Source: Spirochaetia bacterium
GTDB taxonomy: Bacteria; Spirochaetota; Spirochaetia; Treponematales; Breznakiellaceae
Length of the DNA: 47,963 nt
Reading direction: 5' to 3'
Assembly (NCBI GenBank): GCA_025997595.1
Contig: BNUU01000012.1
Coordinates: forward strand, 1 to 47,963
Below are positions 7,675 through 16,427 of this stretch, piece by piece. The notes beneath the pieces are model-generated. The model did not search any database. It saw only the letters and a list, made by a program, of their open reading frames with translations, and had not been told where the DNA came from. Position numbers and translations under genes: made by a program. Every line of letters begins with the position of its first letter. Position 1 is the first letter of the stretch.

Positions 7675-9042
7675 TTACTCGATTCCTAATTTTTCCAGCG
7701 TAACCTTCGCCTTCCGTGCCAGGCCGGCGTTTTTGTCTTCCGTTAAGGGTTTTATTTCACCGGAAAGATTTTTAAAGCCGTTGTTTGCCGCCATGTCCAG
7801 GGCGTAGGATTTTTCGATGATCCCCCCGGAGCTGAGAAAGCGGCGGGTAAGATCGTCCAGTTTGCCGGTTTTGGCCTCCCCGATAACTTTGAGAAAACCG
7901 TTGTACAGGGGGATCTGATTTTTTGATTTTGCCTCATCAAGTTCAACGATGAGGCGATCCAGATAGTTATCCGGATCGTTTTTCATCAGCATTTCCGCAG
8001 AGATGATCCGTACCCGGTCGGGAGTTTTGCGTTCCGTAAAAAGGGTATCCAGGGCGGCCACGGCTTCCTGATTGCCGATGGCCCCCAGAGCCCGGAGGGA
8101 CTCGTCCTTTACCGCAGGGACATCGTCCTTTTCGGCCCGGTATTTGAGGTAGGGGACCGCCTCGGTCAGTTTCCGCTCCCGGCTGGCCTGGGCGGCGCCG
8201 ATGCGGGTGCGGTAATACCCATCCCGAAAAGCTTCCAGGATAACCTTGTCCACCGCCGCCCCCTGAAAGGGGCCAAGGGCCGTTACCGCGGCGGAACGGA
8301 CATTGGGGTCCGTATCGGCAGCTGCGGAAAGGATAGACTCAAGCCCCTCGTCATCGCCGATTTTGGCGAGGCTTTCCAGGGCGGAGATACGCAGGACGGC
8401 CCGCTCTTCGCTGTTTGCCGCAAAATCAGAGAGGAAGGACACCCCTTTTTTGGAAAGGGTCTCCCCCAGGGCGCTGATGATCTCCCGGCGGAATTCCTCC
8501 GCGGTTTCCGGATTTGAGAACAGATCGATCAGGTATTCTGCGGTGTCATCGGCGCCCTTGCCCCCTCCTGCCCTGCCCAGAGCCCGGATGGCGGCGCCCA
8601 TAAAACGCCGCTCATTGGTATCGATAAGTTCCTTGAGGGTGTCGGTGGCGTTTCCCGCCTTGACCTTGCCGAGGTAATCCGCCGCCGCCAGGATCGTATC
8701 GCTGGTTTCTTCATCCCGTTCTTCAATTGCCCGGATCGCCCGGTCCTCAAGACCGCCCTTGGCCCGCTCTCCAAAAAAGGTAAAAACCCCCTTGAGGATA
8801 TTCCGGTTTCGGGTTGTCCCCGCCAGGGTGATAAGTTCATCATCAAGATAATCCGACCCTTCGCTGTGCAGGGCCTGGATAAGGGAGGCGATTTCCGTTT
8901 CCGTACCGTAGCGGATGGTTGCAAGCCGGATGGATTCCTCGGAACCGGTTCCGCCGGAAATTCCGGATGCGGCAGCCTCGCCGTCGGCGGCAAAGACCGG
9001 TGTAACATTGAACAGTAAGGTGAACAGTAAAACTACTATCAA
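7675..9042 (-). CDS. Secreted HEAT-repeat protein
   Basis: This 455-residue protein has a cleavable signal peptide (MIVVLLFTLLFNVTPVFA, cut after VFA). The rest is a run of about 12 helical HEAT or PBS-lyase-like repeats of roughly 33-37 residues with the pattern A...LG.......L..L..D....VR..A. HEAT solenoids bind proteins, so a periplasmic or outer-membrane-facing scaffold is likely. No enzyme motif is seen. The start ATG overlaps the tgt stop in an ATGA, so it is translationally coupled as the last gene of the long minus-strand operon. It converges on the glycosidase gene with only 2 nt between them. I know of no named family for it. Confidence 0.88.
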   Translation of the reverse strand: MIVVLLFTLLFNVTPVFAADGEAAASGISGGTGSEESIRLATIRYGTETEIASLIQALHSEGSDYLDDELITLAGTTRNRNILKGVFTFFGERAKGGLEDRAIRAIEERDEETSDTILAAADYLGKVKAGNATDTLKELIDTNERRFMGAAIRALGRAGGGKGADDTAEYLIDLFSNPETAEEFRREIISALGETLSKKGVSFLSDFAANSEERAVLRISALESLAKIGDDEGLESILSAAADTDPNVRSAAVTALGPFQGAAVDKVILEAFRDGYYRTRIGAAQASRERKLTEAVPYLKYRAEKDDVPAVKDESLRALGAIGNQEAVAALDTLFTERKTPDRVRIISAEMLMKNDPDNYLDRLIVELDEAKSKNQIPLYNGFLKVIGEAKTGKLDDLTRRFLSSGGIIEKSYALDMAANNGFKNLSGEIKPLTEDKNAGLARKAKVTLEKLGIE

Positions 9043-10175
9043 GATGCCCCCTCCCCGTACCGGGAAAGAAATTGTTTTTTAAAGGCGGTAAACCGGTCTT
9101 CTTCGATGGCCCTGCGGGCTTCCTTTACGAGGTCGTGCAGAAAATACAAATTATGATAACTTGCCAAAATGGAAATAAGTATCTCCTGGGTTTTAAAAAG
9201 ATGGCGCAGATAGGCGCGGCTGTAGGTGCGGCAGACCTTGCACCCGCACTCTTTATCTATCGGCGAAAAATCGAACTGGTTTTCGGCTTTTTTCAGGGAA
9301 AGATGGCCGTGATGGGTAAAAACCCGGCCCGTCCGGCCGGTGCGGGTGGGGAGCACGCAGTCGAACATGTCGATCCCCTGCTCAATGGCGTCAAGGATGT
9401 ATTCGGGGGTGCCGATGCCCATGACGTACCGGGGCTTTTCCTTTGGAAGCAGCGCCGCAGTGTAGGCCAGGTACTCGCTGAACACCTCCGGGGGCTCCCC
9501 AACCGAAAGACCGCCGATGGCGATTCCGGGGGTATCCGCCGCCGCTGTGGATATTGCGCTCCGCTCCCGTAAATCCTTAAAAAAATTCCCCTGCACAATG
9601 CCGAAAAGGTTCCCTTGATAACCGGCGTCCCGCTTTTCAAGCCAGGTCTTCTTTGCCCGCAAAAGCCAGTTGTCGGTAATCTCCAGGGCCTTCACCGCTT
9701 CCTCATAGGAGGTATCCCAGCCGGTACAGAGATCCAGCTGCATCTGAATATCGCTGTTAAGGATCGTCTGTATCTCTGCCGCCTTTTCCGGGGAAAGAAA
9801 ATGACCGGAGCCGTCGATATGGGAATGGAAGGCCGCGCCCTCAGGGGTGATCTTGCGGAAGGGGGCCAAGGAAAAAACCTGGAAGCCCCCGGAATCGGTG
9901 AGGATATTTTTATCCCAGGACATAAATTCGTGGAGTCCCCCGGCCGCCCCGATCACTTCGGTCCCCGGCCGCAGGTACAGGTGGTAGGTATTGGAAAGGA
10001 TGATTTCAAAGCCGATTTCCTTAAGGTCGTCCCTGGTAAGGGCCTTTACCGCCCCGTTGGTCCCCACGGGCATAAACACCGGTGTCGAAACTGTTCCGTG
10101 GGGAAGATTAAGGAAGCCGGTCCGGGCGTTGCAGGAGGGATCGGCATGATGCATCGTAAAAAGAGGTTCGCCCAT
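9039..10175 (-). CDS. tgt: tRNA-guanine transglycosylase
   Basis: This 378-residue queuine/preQ1 tRNA-ribosyltransferase exchanges guanine 34 of GUN-anticodon tRNAs for preQ1. Visible motifs include the TPVFMPVGTNGAVKALT start, the catalytic Asp region ILTDSGGFQVFSL, GGLSVGEP, the second Asp and RNA-contact segment DCVLPTRTGRTG, and the zinc site C-x-C-x-x-C plus His near the C-terminus (CGCKVC ... SYHN). The frame is open for another 149 codons upstream, but that part lies inside the permease gene. I chose the ATG at 10175 because family homology begins there (MGEPLF). The gap to the permease stop is 8 nt. queA at 39075-40181 supplies the next step of queuosine synthesis. Confidence 0.97.
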   Translation of the reverse strand: MGEPLFTMHHADPSCNARTGFLNLPHGTVSTPVFMPVGTNGAVKALTRDDLKEIGFEIILSNTYHLYLRPGTEVIGAAGGLHEFMSWDKNILTDSGGFQVFSLAPFRKITPEGAAFHSHIDGSGHFLSPEKAAEIQTILNSDIQMQLDLCTGWDTSYEEAVKALEITDNWLLRAKKTWLEKRDAGYQGNLFGIVQGNFFKDLRERSAISTAAADTPGIAIGGLSVGEPPEVFSEYLAYTAALLPKEKPRYVMGIGTPEYILDAIEQGIDMFDCVLPTRTGRTGRVFTHHGHLSLKKAENQFDFSPIDKECGCKVCRTYSRAYLRHLFKTQEILISILASYHNLYFLHDLVKEARRAIEEDRFTAFKKQFLSRYGEGAS

Positions 10176-10183
10176 TTTTTGCC

Positions 10184-11248
10184 CTATGTTTTTGAGTTTT
10201 GCAGTAATATGGTACCGATGACGATAAAGCTTGCTACGGGCAGCCATGCCCCGATAACGGGGTGGATATACCCAAGACGGGCCATCATCATGGTGATCAT
10301 CTCCATCACATAAAAAACTACCGCCGCGGAAAGGCTGGCAAGAAGGCTCATGAGGAGTATGTTTTTTTTGAAACGCCCTCCCATGGAAATGGAGAGCATC
10401 ATCACCACAAAGGAAGCGGAGGCAAAGGAAAAGCGGTGATAGTATTCCGCCTTGGCAATGATAACGGGGAGCCCCGCCCTCCCCAGATCGAGTACCAGGA
10501 GCCTGGCGTCCCGGGCACGGAGTTCCTCCACATTTACCGCGTTCCGCCTGAAGGTATCGGGGGGTTCCTGGTACACCTCGGTCTCCGTAAGGGGCCGGGA
10601 TCTCAGCAGATCGCCCTCCCACTCATAGACGATGGGGTTTGAGAGGAGCCAGTATTTCCCGGTCCAGGAAGCCCGGGGGGCGCGGACCAGGGAAACAAAA
10701 TCCCCCTCGCTGTTTTGCTCCACAATGCTGATCCCGTTCAGGGTTACCGCATTGTTGTCAAAATAATCAACCGAATAAATGAGTTCCCCGTTCCGGGCCT
10801 TGATAACAATATCGGAATTCTGCTCCGTCCGCTGCTGGTGCAGGTAGAGCCGGGCAAGATCGTTCTTGATCGCCAGGGTGGGGATCACCACGATATCATC
10901 AAAATAAAATGAAAAGATCGAAGCCACAAGCCCGATGATTATCAGGGGAAAACTGAAACGGTAAAAGGGTATCCCCGATGAAAATATCGAGGTAAGTTCA
11001 TTCCGCGCATAAAGATCCCCCAGGGTATAGGCGGCGGCAAAGAGGAGGGAGATGGGCATGGCATAGGAAAAACTTTTGGGAAGATAGTACATACTTACCC
11101 GCAGAATTTCCCTTAAGGGCACCTCATAGTTGAGGTAGCGCACGAGGTTTGCAAAGAGATCGATAAGGGAAAGGAGCATCACAAACATGGAGACGGCAAC
11201 GGCAAAGATGGGAAGAAACTGCCGTACCAGATACCGGTCAAGGAGCAT
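10184..11248 (-). CDS. LptF/LptG (YjgP/YjgQ) family permease, second of pair
   Basis: This 354-residue membrane protein has the family layout. The N-terminal MLLDRYLVRQFLPIF is followed by two to three membrane helices within residues 12-120, then a large soluble jellyroll-like domain (about 125-270), then three C-terminal membrane helices. In proteobacteria LptF and LptG pair with the ATPase LptB to lift LPS from the inner membrane to the periplasmic bridge. Treponemes are generally held to lack LPS, so the cargo here may be another glycolipid or lipoprotein. Its ATG overlaps the stop of the paralogous gene (TAATG), indicating coupled synthesis of two subunits. No lptB, lptA, lptC or lptD homologue lies in the window. 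I cannot assign LptF versus LptG with certainty. Confidence 0.9.
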   Translation of the reverse strand: MLLDRYLVRQFLPIFAVAVSMFVMLLSLIDLFANLVRYLNYEVPLREILRVSMYYLPKSFSYAMPISLLFAAAYTLGDLYARNELTSIFSSGIPFYRFSFPLIIIGLVASIFSFYFDDIVVIPTLAIKNDLARLYLHQQRTEQNSDIVIKARNGELIYSVDYFDNNAVTLNGISIVEQNSEGDFVSLVRAPRASWTGKYWLLSNPIVYEWEGDLLRSRPLTETEVYQEPPDTFRRNAVNVEELRARDARLLVLDLGRAGLPVIIAKAEYYHRFSFASASFVVMMLSISMGGRFKKNILLMSLLASLSAAVVFYVMEMITMMMARLGYIHPVIGAWLPVASFIVIGTILLQNSKT

Positions 11249-12555
11249 TACTTACGGATCCTTATGAAGGTCATGATAAGCCCGGCGGAGACCGCAAGGA
11301 TATTGGGAAACCACATGGTCCAGAAGGGGGAGTACCCCAGCCGTATCCCCATGGTCTGCCCCCCTAAAAGCATGGCCCAATAGACCACCGACATCATGAG
11401 CCCAATGATGAAACCCACGGTCTGCCCGCTCTTTTTTGCCAGCAGTCCCAGAGAAACCGAAAGAAACACAAAAGAGAGCGCCCCAAAGGGGATAGAAAAT
11501 TTCTTGTAAAACTCAAGGGTGTAGATAAGAAGGGAACGGTCCCGCTGCATTGCCCGCAGGGTTTGGGCTTCCCGGGCAAAGTTTGCCAGATTCCCGGTCC
11601 GCTTGTTCCACTCTTCGTTATCCGGCCCCTTGCGGAGACTCGATTCCAGTTCCAGGGCCTGTCCGGTGAGCTTATTCCGCCTTTCTTCCAGCCGTACATT
11701 CAGGTCTGCCTTTTTTGCCTGGATTGTCCGGAATACGTCGATGGAACTCATCTCCCGGGGGGTAACGGAGGAGTTCCTCTGGATTATATCCTCCTGGGGC
11801 ACCCAGTAACGAAGGTAGGTACTGGAAGCATAATCGTAATCGGTACGGGCCGTTTCCTTGGAGGATTGAATAAAGGCATTGTCCAAATCAAGGCTGAGCC
11901 CTTCCCTCCCCCCGTCCTTGAGTTCCGCGTTCCTGGCCAGGATCACCCGCCGCTCCCCGTCGCTGGTCCGGTCCAGTATCAGCACATTGTCGATGGCATT
12001 GCCCGTAACGTTCCCGGTCACAATCACCGTATTTTTAAACCGCTTGACCGAATGGGCCTCCAGTTCCAGCGCCGGGATTGAAACCAGAATGCGGCGGTAG
12101 AGCCGGTTAAACTGGACCGTCCCCGCAGGGAGGAGCACATCATTGGCAAAAAATGACAGCAGGGAAATGATGATACCCACCACGATGGCGGGGACGAATA
12201 CGGTCCGGTAGGAAAGGCCCGAGGAAAGCATGACCAGAATTTCATTGTCGCTGGTCATCCTGCCTATGGTCATAAGGGTTCCCACCAGAGAAGCAAAAGG
12301 TGAGGACAGGGCAATAATTGAAGGGATGGCATAAATCACCAGGAGGACCACCTGCCTGAAGGGAACCCGTTTGGTCAATATTTCCGAGGCCAAGAGGAGC
12401 AGCTGGTTAACAAAAAAGATGAAAAAGAAAAAGAGGAATGCAACCAAAAATGAAAAGAGGGTTTCCGATACGATGTACCTGAACAAAGTCCAGGACGTGA
12501 AACGGGAAAGTCCCGAACTGCGGTCCGGAAAGCCGGCTGCCATTCCGTCACTCAT
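11248..12555 (-). CDS. LptF/LptG (YjgP/YjgQ) family permease, first of pair
   Basis: This 435-residue protein has the same layout as its neighbour. N-terminal helices include a very Phe-rich first helix (FLFFFFIFFVNQLLLLA) and the helices near VVLLVIYAIPSIIALSSPF. A periplasmic domain spans about residues 140-330, and three helices close the protein. It is longer than the partner because of an extra coiled segment (about residues 265-325, rich in Arg, Glu and Leu) before the last helices. It should form the second half of the membrane dimer. It starts 6 nt after dut with a weak ribosome-binding site. A Met four residues further in is an alternative start. Confidence 0.9.
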   Translation of the reverse strand: MSDGMAAGFPDRSSGLSRFTSWTLFRYIVSETLFSFLVAFLFFFFIFFVNQLLLLASEILTKRVPFRQVVLLVIYAIPSIIALSSPFASLVGTLMTIGRMTSDNEILVMLSSGLSYRTVFVPAIVVGIIISLLSFFANDVLLPAGTVQFNRLYRRILVSIPALELEAHSVKRFKNTVIVTGNVTGNAIDNVLILDRTSDGERRVILARNAELKDGGREGLSLDLDNAFIQSSKETARTDYDYASSTYLRYWVPQEDIIQRNSSVTPREMSSIDVFRTIQAKKADLNVRLEERRNKLTGQALELESSLRKGPDNEEWNKRTGNLANFAREAQTLRAMQRDRSLLIYTLEFYKKFSIPFGALSFVFLSVSLGLLAKKSGQTVGFIIGLMMSVVYWAMLLGGQTMGIRLGYSPFWTMWFPNILAVSAGLIMTFIRIRK

Positions 12556-12561
12556 CGCCGC

Positions 12562-12996
12562 TCATGTCCCCGTGGAACCGAAGCCGCCGGCCCCCCGTTT
12601 CGTTTCCTGTAAGGTTTCGGCCTCCTCGATAATGGCCCGGCTTACGGGGGCAATCACCAGCTGGGCGATCCGGTCACCGTTTTGCACCCTAAAGGTTTCG
12701 GTCCCCAGGTTTATCAGGATGATTTGCAGTTCACCCCGGTAATCACTGTCGATAGTGCCGGGGGAATTGAGGACCGTTATGCCGTATTTGGCCGCAAGCC
12801 CCGACCGGGGCCGAACCTGGGCTTCGTAGCCCGCAGGGATCTCCAGTATCAGTCCCGTGGGTATCCGCGCCCTTCCCAGGGGAGGGATGGTAACCGCCTC
12901 CCCCGGGAAGGCACGTAAATCCATCCCCGCCGCCCCTTCACTCTCGTATTGAGGAAGGGGCAGACCGGGATCCTTTTTTACAATCCGTAGTATCAA
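12562..12996 (-). CDS. dut: dUTP diphosphatase (dUTPase)
   Basis: This 144-residue trimeric dUTPase hydrolyses dUTP to dUMP and pyrophosphate, keeping uracil out of DNA and feeding thymidylate synthesis. All five family motifs are seen in order: [32 protein letters not shown] and the C-terminal P-loop-like [10 protein letters not shown]. Its length is normal. The likely start is the TTG at 12996 behind a strong GGGAGGGG ribosome-binding site; no ATG lies in frame before motif I. A 92-nt gap separates it from pnp and carries a half-copy of a dispersed repeat. The operon continues into the LptF/LptG pair. Confidence 0.97.
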   Translation of the reverse strand: MILRIVKKDPGLPLPQYESEGAAGMDLRAFPGEAVTIPPLGRARIPTGLILEIPAGYEAQVRPRSGLAAKYGITVLNSPGTIDSDYRGELQIILINLGTETFRVQNGDRIAQLVIAPVSRAIIEEAETLQETKRGAGGFGSTGT

Positions 12997-13053
12997 CGCA
13001 CCCCTCCCTCTTCGACTTTGCGAGCACTAAATAGACTTCAAATTCCCTTATTT

Positions 13054-13088
13054 TCTTCACTCTCCGTGTCCTCTGTGCTTGCACACTA
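13054..13088. repeat. Half-copy of dispersed ACAAAGG/ACACGAAG-type repeat
   Basis: In the pnp-dut gap, read on the minus strand, there is CACAGAGGACACGGAG followed by a GAAGAAAAT tail. It resembles one arm of the palindromic elements at 16560-16698, 33352-33458 and 47679-47783. The second arm is missing. The match is short and degenerate. Confidence 0.4.
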
Positions 13089-15311
13089 TCAGTAACGGCG
13101 GGGCTCCCGGGGACCTCTGCCCCGATCATCACGGTAGCCGCCCTCCCGGCGTCCGCCGCCATCCCTGCCGCCTTCACGACCGCCGCCGCCGGAACCCTCA
13201 TCAACAGAGGCGCCGTCGGGGTCAATGGCGTCAATGTAGGAGAGGTTGAGCCGGCCCATTTTATCCACCTCAAGCAGCTTGACCGGGATTTCCTGGCCTT
13301 CCTTGAGCACTTCGGTGACCGTATTGATCCGCTGGCGGGAAAGCTTGGAAATGTGTACCAGCCCTTCCTTACCGGGGAGAATTTCCACAAAGGCGCCGAA
13401 GTCCATGATCCGCTTGACCACACCGTTGTAGATCCGCCCGGTCTCGGGATCGGAGACGATGCCCAGAATCGCCGTCTTTGCTTCTTCGGCGTCCTTGGCG
13501 TTTTTCCCGTAAATAGTAACCGTACCGTCGTTGTCGGTGTTGATCGTAACCGAGTACTGCTCGCAGAGGGCCTTGACATTTTTACCGCCGGGGCCGATTA
13601 GGGCGCCGATCTTGTCAATCTCAATCCGCATGGTGACGATTTTGGGCGCGTATTCACTGATCTCCGAGGTAGGCTTGCTGATGGTCTTGTTCATGATCGA
13701 AAGGATGTGGAGCCGGCCCCGTTTGGCCTGGTCCAGGGCTTTCCGCATGATCTCCGGGCTCACCCCGGCGATCTTGATGTCCATCTGGAAGCCGGTGATG
13801 CCCTCTTCGGTCCCGGCCACCTTAAAGTCCATGTCCCCCAGGTGATCTTCCTCACCCAGGATGTCGGAAAGCACGGCGAAACGGTCGCCCGGCCCGCCCT
13901 TTCCCTCGGTGATAAGCCCCATGGCGATACCCGCCACGGGCTTCTTCATGGGAACCCCGGCGTGGAGCATGGAAAGGGTTCCCCCGCAGACCGAGGCCAT
14001 CGAAGAGGAGCCGTTGGATTCCATGATCTCGGAAACCACCCGGATGGTATAGGGAAATTCGGCCTTGGTGGGGACCATGGCTTCCAGGGAACGGCGGGCA
14101 AGGTTGCCGTGGCCGATTTCCCGGCGGCCGGTGCCCATGCGCCCCACTTCGCCCACCGAATAGGGGGGGAAGTTGTAGTGGAGGATGAAGTTTTCCCGCT
14201 TGTCCCCGTCGATATCGTCGAAGATCTGCTCATCAAAAACGGTCCCCAATGTGGTAACCACCAGGGCCTGGGTCTCGCCCCGGGTAAAGAGGGCCGAACC
14301 GTGGGTGCGGGCCAAAAGCCCTACCTCGCAGGTGATGTCCCGGATGTCCTCGGTTCCCCGGCCGTCCACCCGCTTACCCTTGTCCAGGATCGACAGGCGG
14401 AGGATCTTGTATTCCATTTCCTCAAAAAGCGCGTCAAAGAGCTTCTTCTGGGTTTCATCCTCAAGCTGGGCGGCGTACTGTGCGGCGATATCCGCCTTGA
14501 CCGCGTGAATGGCCTCGTGCCGCTCCTGCTTGCCCTTGAGAAAACAGGCCGTTTCCAGCCGGCTATAGGCGGCGGAATGGATGGCGTCCCTGTTTTCCAG
14601 CACATGGGTTTGGGGAACCAGGGGGAGCTTTTGCTTCCCGGTAAGCTCCCGCAGTTTGTCCTGAAGGGCGCAGAATTCAATGATCACCTTGTGGGCCTTT
14701 TCCAGGGCCTCGATCATCAGGTCCTCGCCGACCTCTTTTGCCCCACCCTCAACCATGGTGATGCCGTCTTTTGTACCGGCCACGGTGATTTCCAGGGTAG
14801 ACTTTTCGATCTGCTCATAGGTGGGGTTGACGATGAGTTCCCCGTTCACCTGGCAGACACGCACCCCGGCAATGGGCCCGTTAAAGGGGATATCCGAGAT
14901 GTGTACCGCCGCAGAGGCGGCGATGATCGCCAGAATGTCCGGGGGGTTTACCTGATCGGTGCTCACCACGGTGGGCACAATCTGGATTTCCCGGCCGAAG
15001 CTCTTTTCAAACAGGGGCCGCATGGGCCGGTCGATGAGCCGGGAGACGAGGATTTCCTTGTCCTTGGGACGGCTTTCCCGCTTGATGAAGCCTCCGGGGA
15101 TCTTCCCGGCGGCGTAGTACTTTTCGTTATAATCAACGGTGACGGGCACATAGTCGAGGCCCTCCACCGCATCCGACGATGCGCAGACCGTGGCGATAAC
15201 CGCCGATCCCGCATATTGGGCGAAAACAGAGCCATTGGCCTGTTTTGCGATCCTGCCGGTTTCAAGGATAAGATCCTTTCCGCCGATTTGTAGTGTTACT
15301 TTCTGAACCAT
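13089..15311 (-). CDS. pnp: Polyribonucleotide nucleotidyltransferase (PNPase)
   Basis: This 740-residue protein carries two RNase PH-like cores (about residues 10-230 and 310-540) joined by an all-alpha linker, then a KH domain (about 555-615, GALIGPGGKNVKAL) and an S1 domain (about 620-690). A C-terminal Gly/Arg/Asp tail (from about residue 700) is rich in GGGREGG-like units and may bind RNA or the degradosome. The catalytic core block DMDFKVAGTEEGITGFQMD is intact. It degrades RNA 3' to 5' with phosphate. The AAAGGAAA ribosome-binding site overlaps the stop codon of rpsO, only 8 nt upstream, the classic rpsO-pnp arrangement. No leader hairpin for RNase III autoregulation fits into the gap. 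Confidence 0.98.
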   Translation of the reverse strand: MVQKVTLQIGGKDLILETGRIAKQANGSVFAQYAGSAVIATVCASSDAVEGLDYVPVTVDYNEKYYAAGKIPGGFIKRESRPKDKEILVSRLIDRPMRPLFEKSFGREIQIVPTVVSTDQVNPPDILAIIAASAAVHISDIPFNGPIAGVRVCQVNGELIVNPTYEQIEKSTLEITVAGTKDGITMVEGGAKEVGEDLMIEALEKAHKVIIEFCALQDKLRELTGKQKLPLVPQTHVLENRDAIHSAAYSRLETACFLKGKQERHEAIHAVKADIAAQYAAQLEDETQKKLFDALFEEMEYKILRLSILDKGKRVDGRGTEDIRDITCEVGLLARTHGSALFTRGETQALVVTTLGTVFDEQIFDDIDGDKRENFILHYNFPPYSVGEVGRMGTGRREIGHGNLARRSLEAMVPTKAEFPYTIRVVSEIMESNGSSSMASVCGGTLSMLHAGVPMKKPVAGIAMGLITEGKGGPGDRFAVLSDILGEEDHLGDMDFKVAGTEEGITGFQMDIKIAGVSPEIMRKALDQAKRGRLHILSIMNKTISKPTSEISEYAPKIVTMRIEIDKIGALIGPGGKNVKALCEQYSVTINTDNDGTVTIYGKNAKDAEEAKTAILGIVSDPETGRIYNGVVKRIMDFGAFVEILPGKEGLVHISKLSRQRINTVTEVLKEGQEIPVKLLEVDKMGRLNLSYIDAIDPDGASVDEGSGGGGREGGRDGGGRREGGYRDDRGRGPREPRRY

Positions 15312-15319
15312 TGTTTCCT

Positions 15320-15589
15320 TTATTTGCGGAGACCCAATTCTTTGATGATTGAGCGGTATCCTTCCAGGTTGGTACGCTGGACATACTTCAGCATGCGCCG
15401 GCGCTGGCCGACGAGGATCAAGAGGCCCCGCTGGCTTGACTTGTCCTTCTTGAACTGTTTGCAGTGCTCGGTCAGCTGGTTGATCCGTTCGGTGAGCAGG
15501 GCAATCTGGACATCAGACGCGCCTGAATCTTTTTCGTTCTTCCCGAACTTGGTCACGATGGATGTCACTTCTTCCTTGTTTAATGCCAT
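15320..15589 (-). CDS. rpsO: Small ribosomal subunit protein uS15
   Basis: This 89-residue protein has the full uS15 pattern: the IALLTERINQLTEHCK helix, the DKSSQRGLL loop that contacts 16S rRNA, and the LVGQRRRMLKYVQR helix. It begins at MALNKEEV, the usual S15 start, behind a GGAG ribosome-binding site. An in-frame extension upstream overlaps ribF and lacks homology. It lies 25 nt after ribF and 8 nt before pnp. uS15 organises the central domain of the 30S subunit. Confidence 0.98.
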   Translation of the reverse strand: MALNKEEVTSIVTKFGKNEKDSGASDVQIALLTERINQLTEHCKQFKKDKSSQRGLLILVGQRRRMLKYVQRTNLEGYRSIIKELGLRK

Positions 15590-15614
15590 ATATATTACAC
15601 TCCTTGGGCACTCG

Positions 15615-16427
15615 TTAAAACTCGACGGCCGATCCGCCGGGTGAAGGGATAAGGATCTTCCCATCATTTTCGATGGAAATTTCTGCCCCTACTCCCTCAT
15701 TTGAATCCCTCTGAAACACCCGCACCGGGTAAAGCCCGGCAGGGGGGCTGATCCTGCCCACCGCCGGGGCGTCATATAAAATCCCCGCCCCGGCAGTGGC
15801 AGCCGGAATCCCTTCCAGGTCTACCCTGAGCCGCCGCCCCAGTAAAAGCGCCGCCCCAGAGAGGTCCCCGGCCAAAATGGTCCGGCGAATCCTGCTTGAA
15901 CTAACCGGCTGGCCGCCTTCCAGAACCTGGCTTACCACCTCGGTGATGATTCCCTCGTCCTGATTCATAGCCTGAATGGCCGCCGCATCGGTGTCCAGCC
16001 GGTATCCGCAGCGAAAATTGGCGCCCACGGTCAAAAAATCAATTCGATGCCGGCTTTTCAGCAGATCAACAAATTCTCTTCCTGATATTTTACTGAAATT
16101 TCCAGAAAAGTCAATGAGTACCACCTGTACCACCCCTAAGGATTCCAAAACCGCATGTTTCTGCCGGGGGCTGTAGATATCCCCATGCCAGGAATCGGGA
16201 TGAAGGAGCCGCCGGGGACTCTGCTTAAAGGTTACCACCGTGGGGATGCTCCCGTGCCCGGCGCTATGGCGGACTATCTTTTCGATGAGCCTTTGGTGCC
16301 CCCGGTGCACCCCGTCAAAAACCCCGATACTGACCGCCAGGCCCGGCTGGTCCGTCAACCCCTGCCCCGCTACATCCACATTCGATACTCCGGGCGAGGT
16401 AAATTCCTCCCAATCAAGGATGCGCAT
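15615..16427 (-). CDS. ribF: RibF-like FAD synthetase with degenerate or missing riboflavin kinase part
   Basis: The nucleotidyltransferase (FMN adenylyltransferase) domain is clear in this 270-residue protein: IGVFDGVHRGHQRLI near residues 34-48, the VGANFRCGYR block, and SSSRIRRTILAGDLSGAA with LLGRRL near residue 190. A full bifunctional RibF has about 310 residues, with a C-terminal riboflavin kinase barrel carrying a G-x-x-x-G-x-P-T-A-N motif. Here the last 75-80 residues show no PTAN motif and look like a shortened remnant. The protein may only convert FMN to FAD. The start ATG at 16427 overlaps the truB stop by 14 nt, a sign of coupled translation. No other riboflavin kinase was seen in the window. 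Confidence 0.9.
   Translation of the reverse strand: MRILDWEEFTSPGVSNVDVAGQGLTDQPGLAVSIGVFDGVHRGHQRLIEKIVRHSAGHGSIPTVVTFKQSPRRLLHPDSWHGDIYSPRQKHAVLESLGVVQVVLIDFSGNFSKISGREFVDLLKSRHRIDFLTVGANFRCGYRLDTDAAAIQAMNQDEGIITEVVSQVLEGGQPVSSSRIRRTILAGDLSGAALLLGRRLRVDLEGIPAATAGAGILYDAPAVGRISPPAGLYPVRVFQRDSNEGVGAEISIENDGKILIPSPGGSAVEF

Noticed and set aside
10176..10622. 149-residue N-terminal extension of Tgt
   Set aside because: The extension lies inside the upstream permease gene in another frame and lacks homology; Tgt proteins start at the ATG at 10175.
13707..15293. 528-codon open frame on the plus strand
   Set aside because: It lies antisense to pnp in a GC-rich gene; the Gly/His/Asp-rich translation has no family pattern, whereas the pnp strand shows intact domains.
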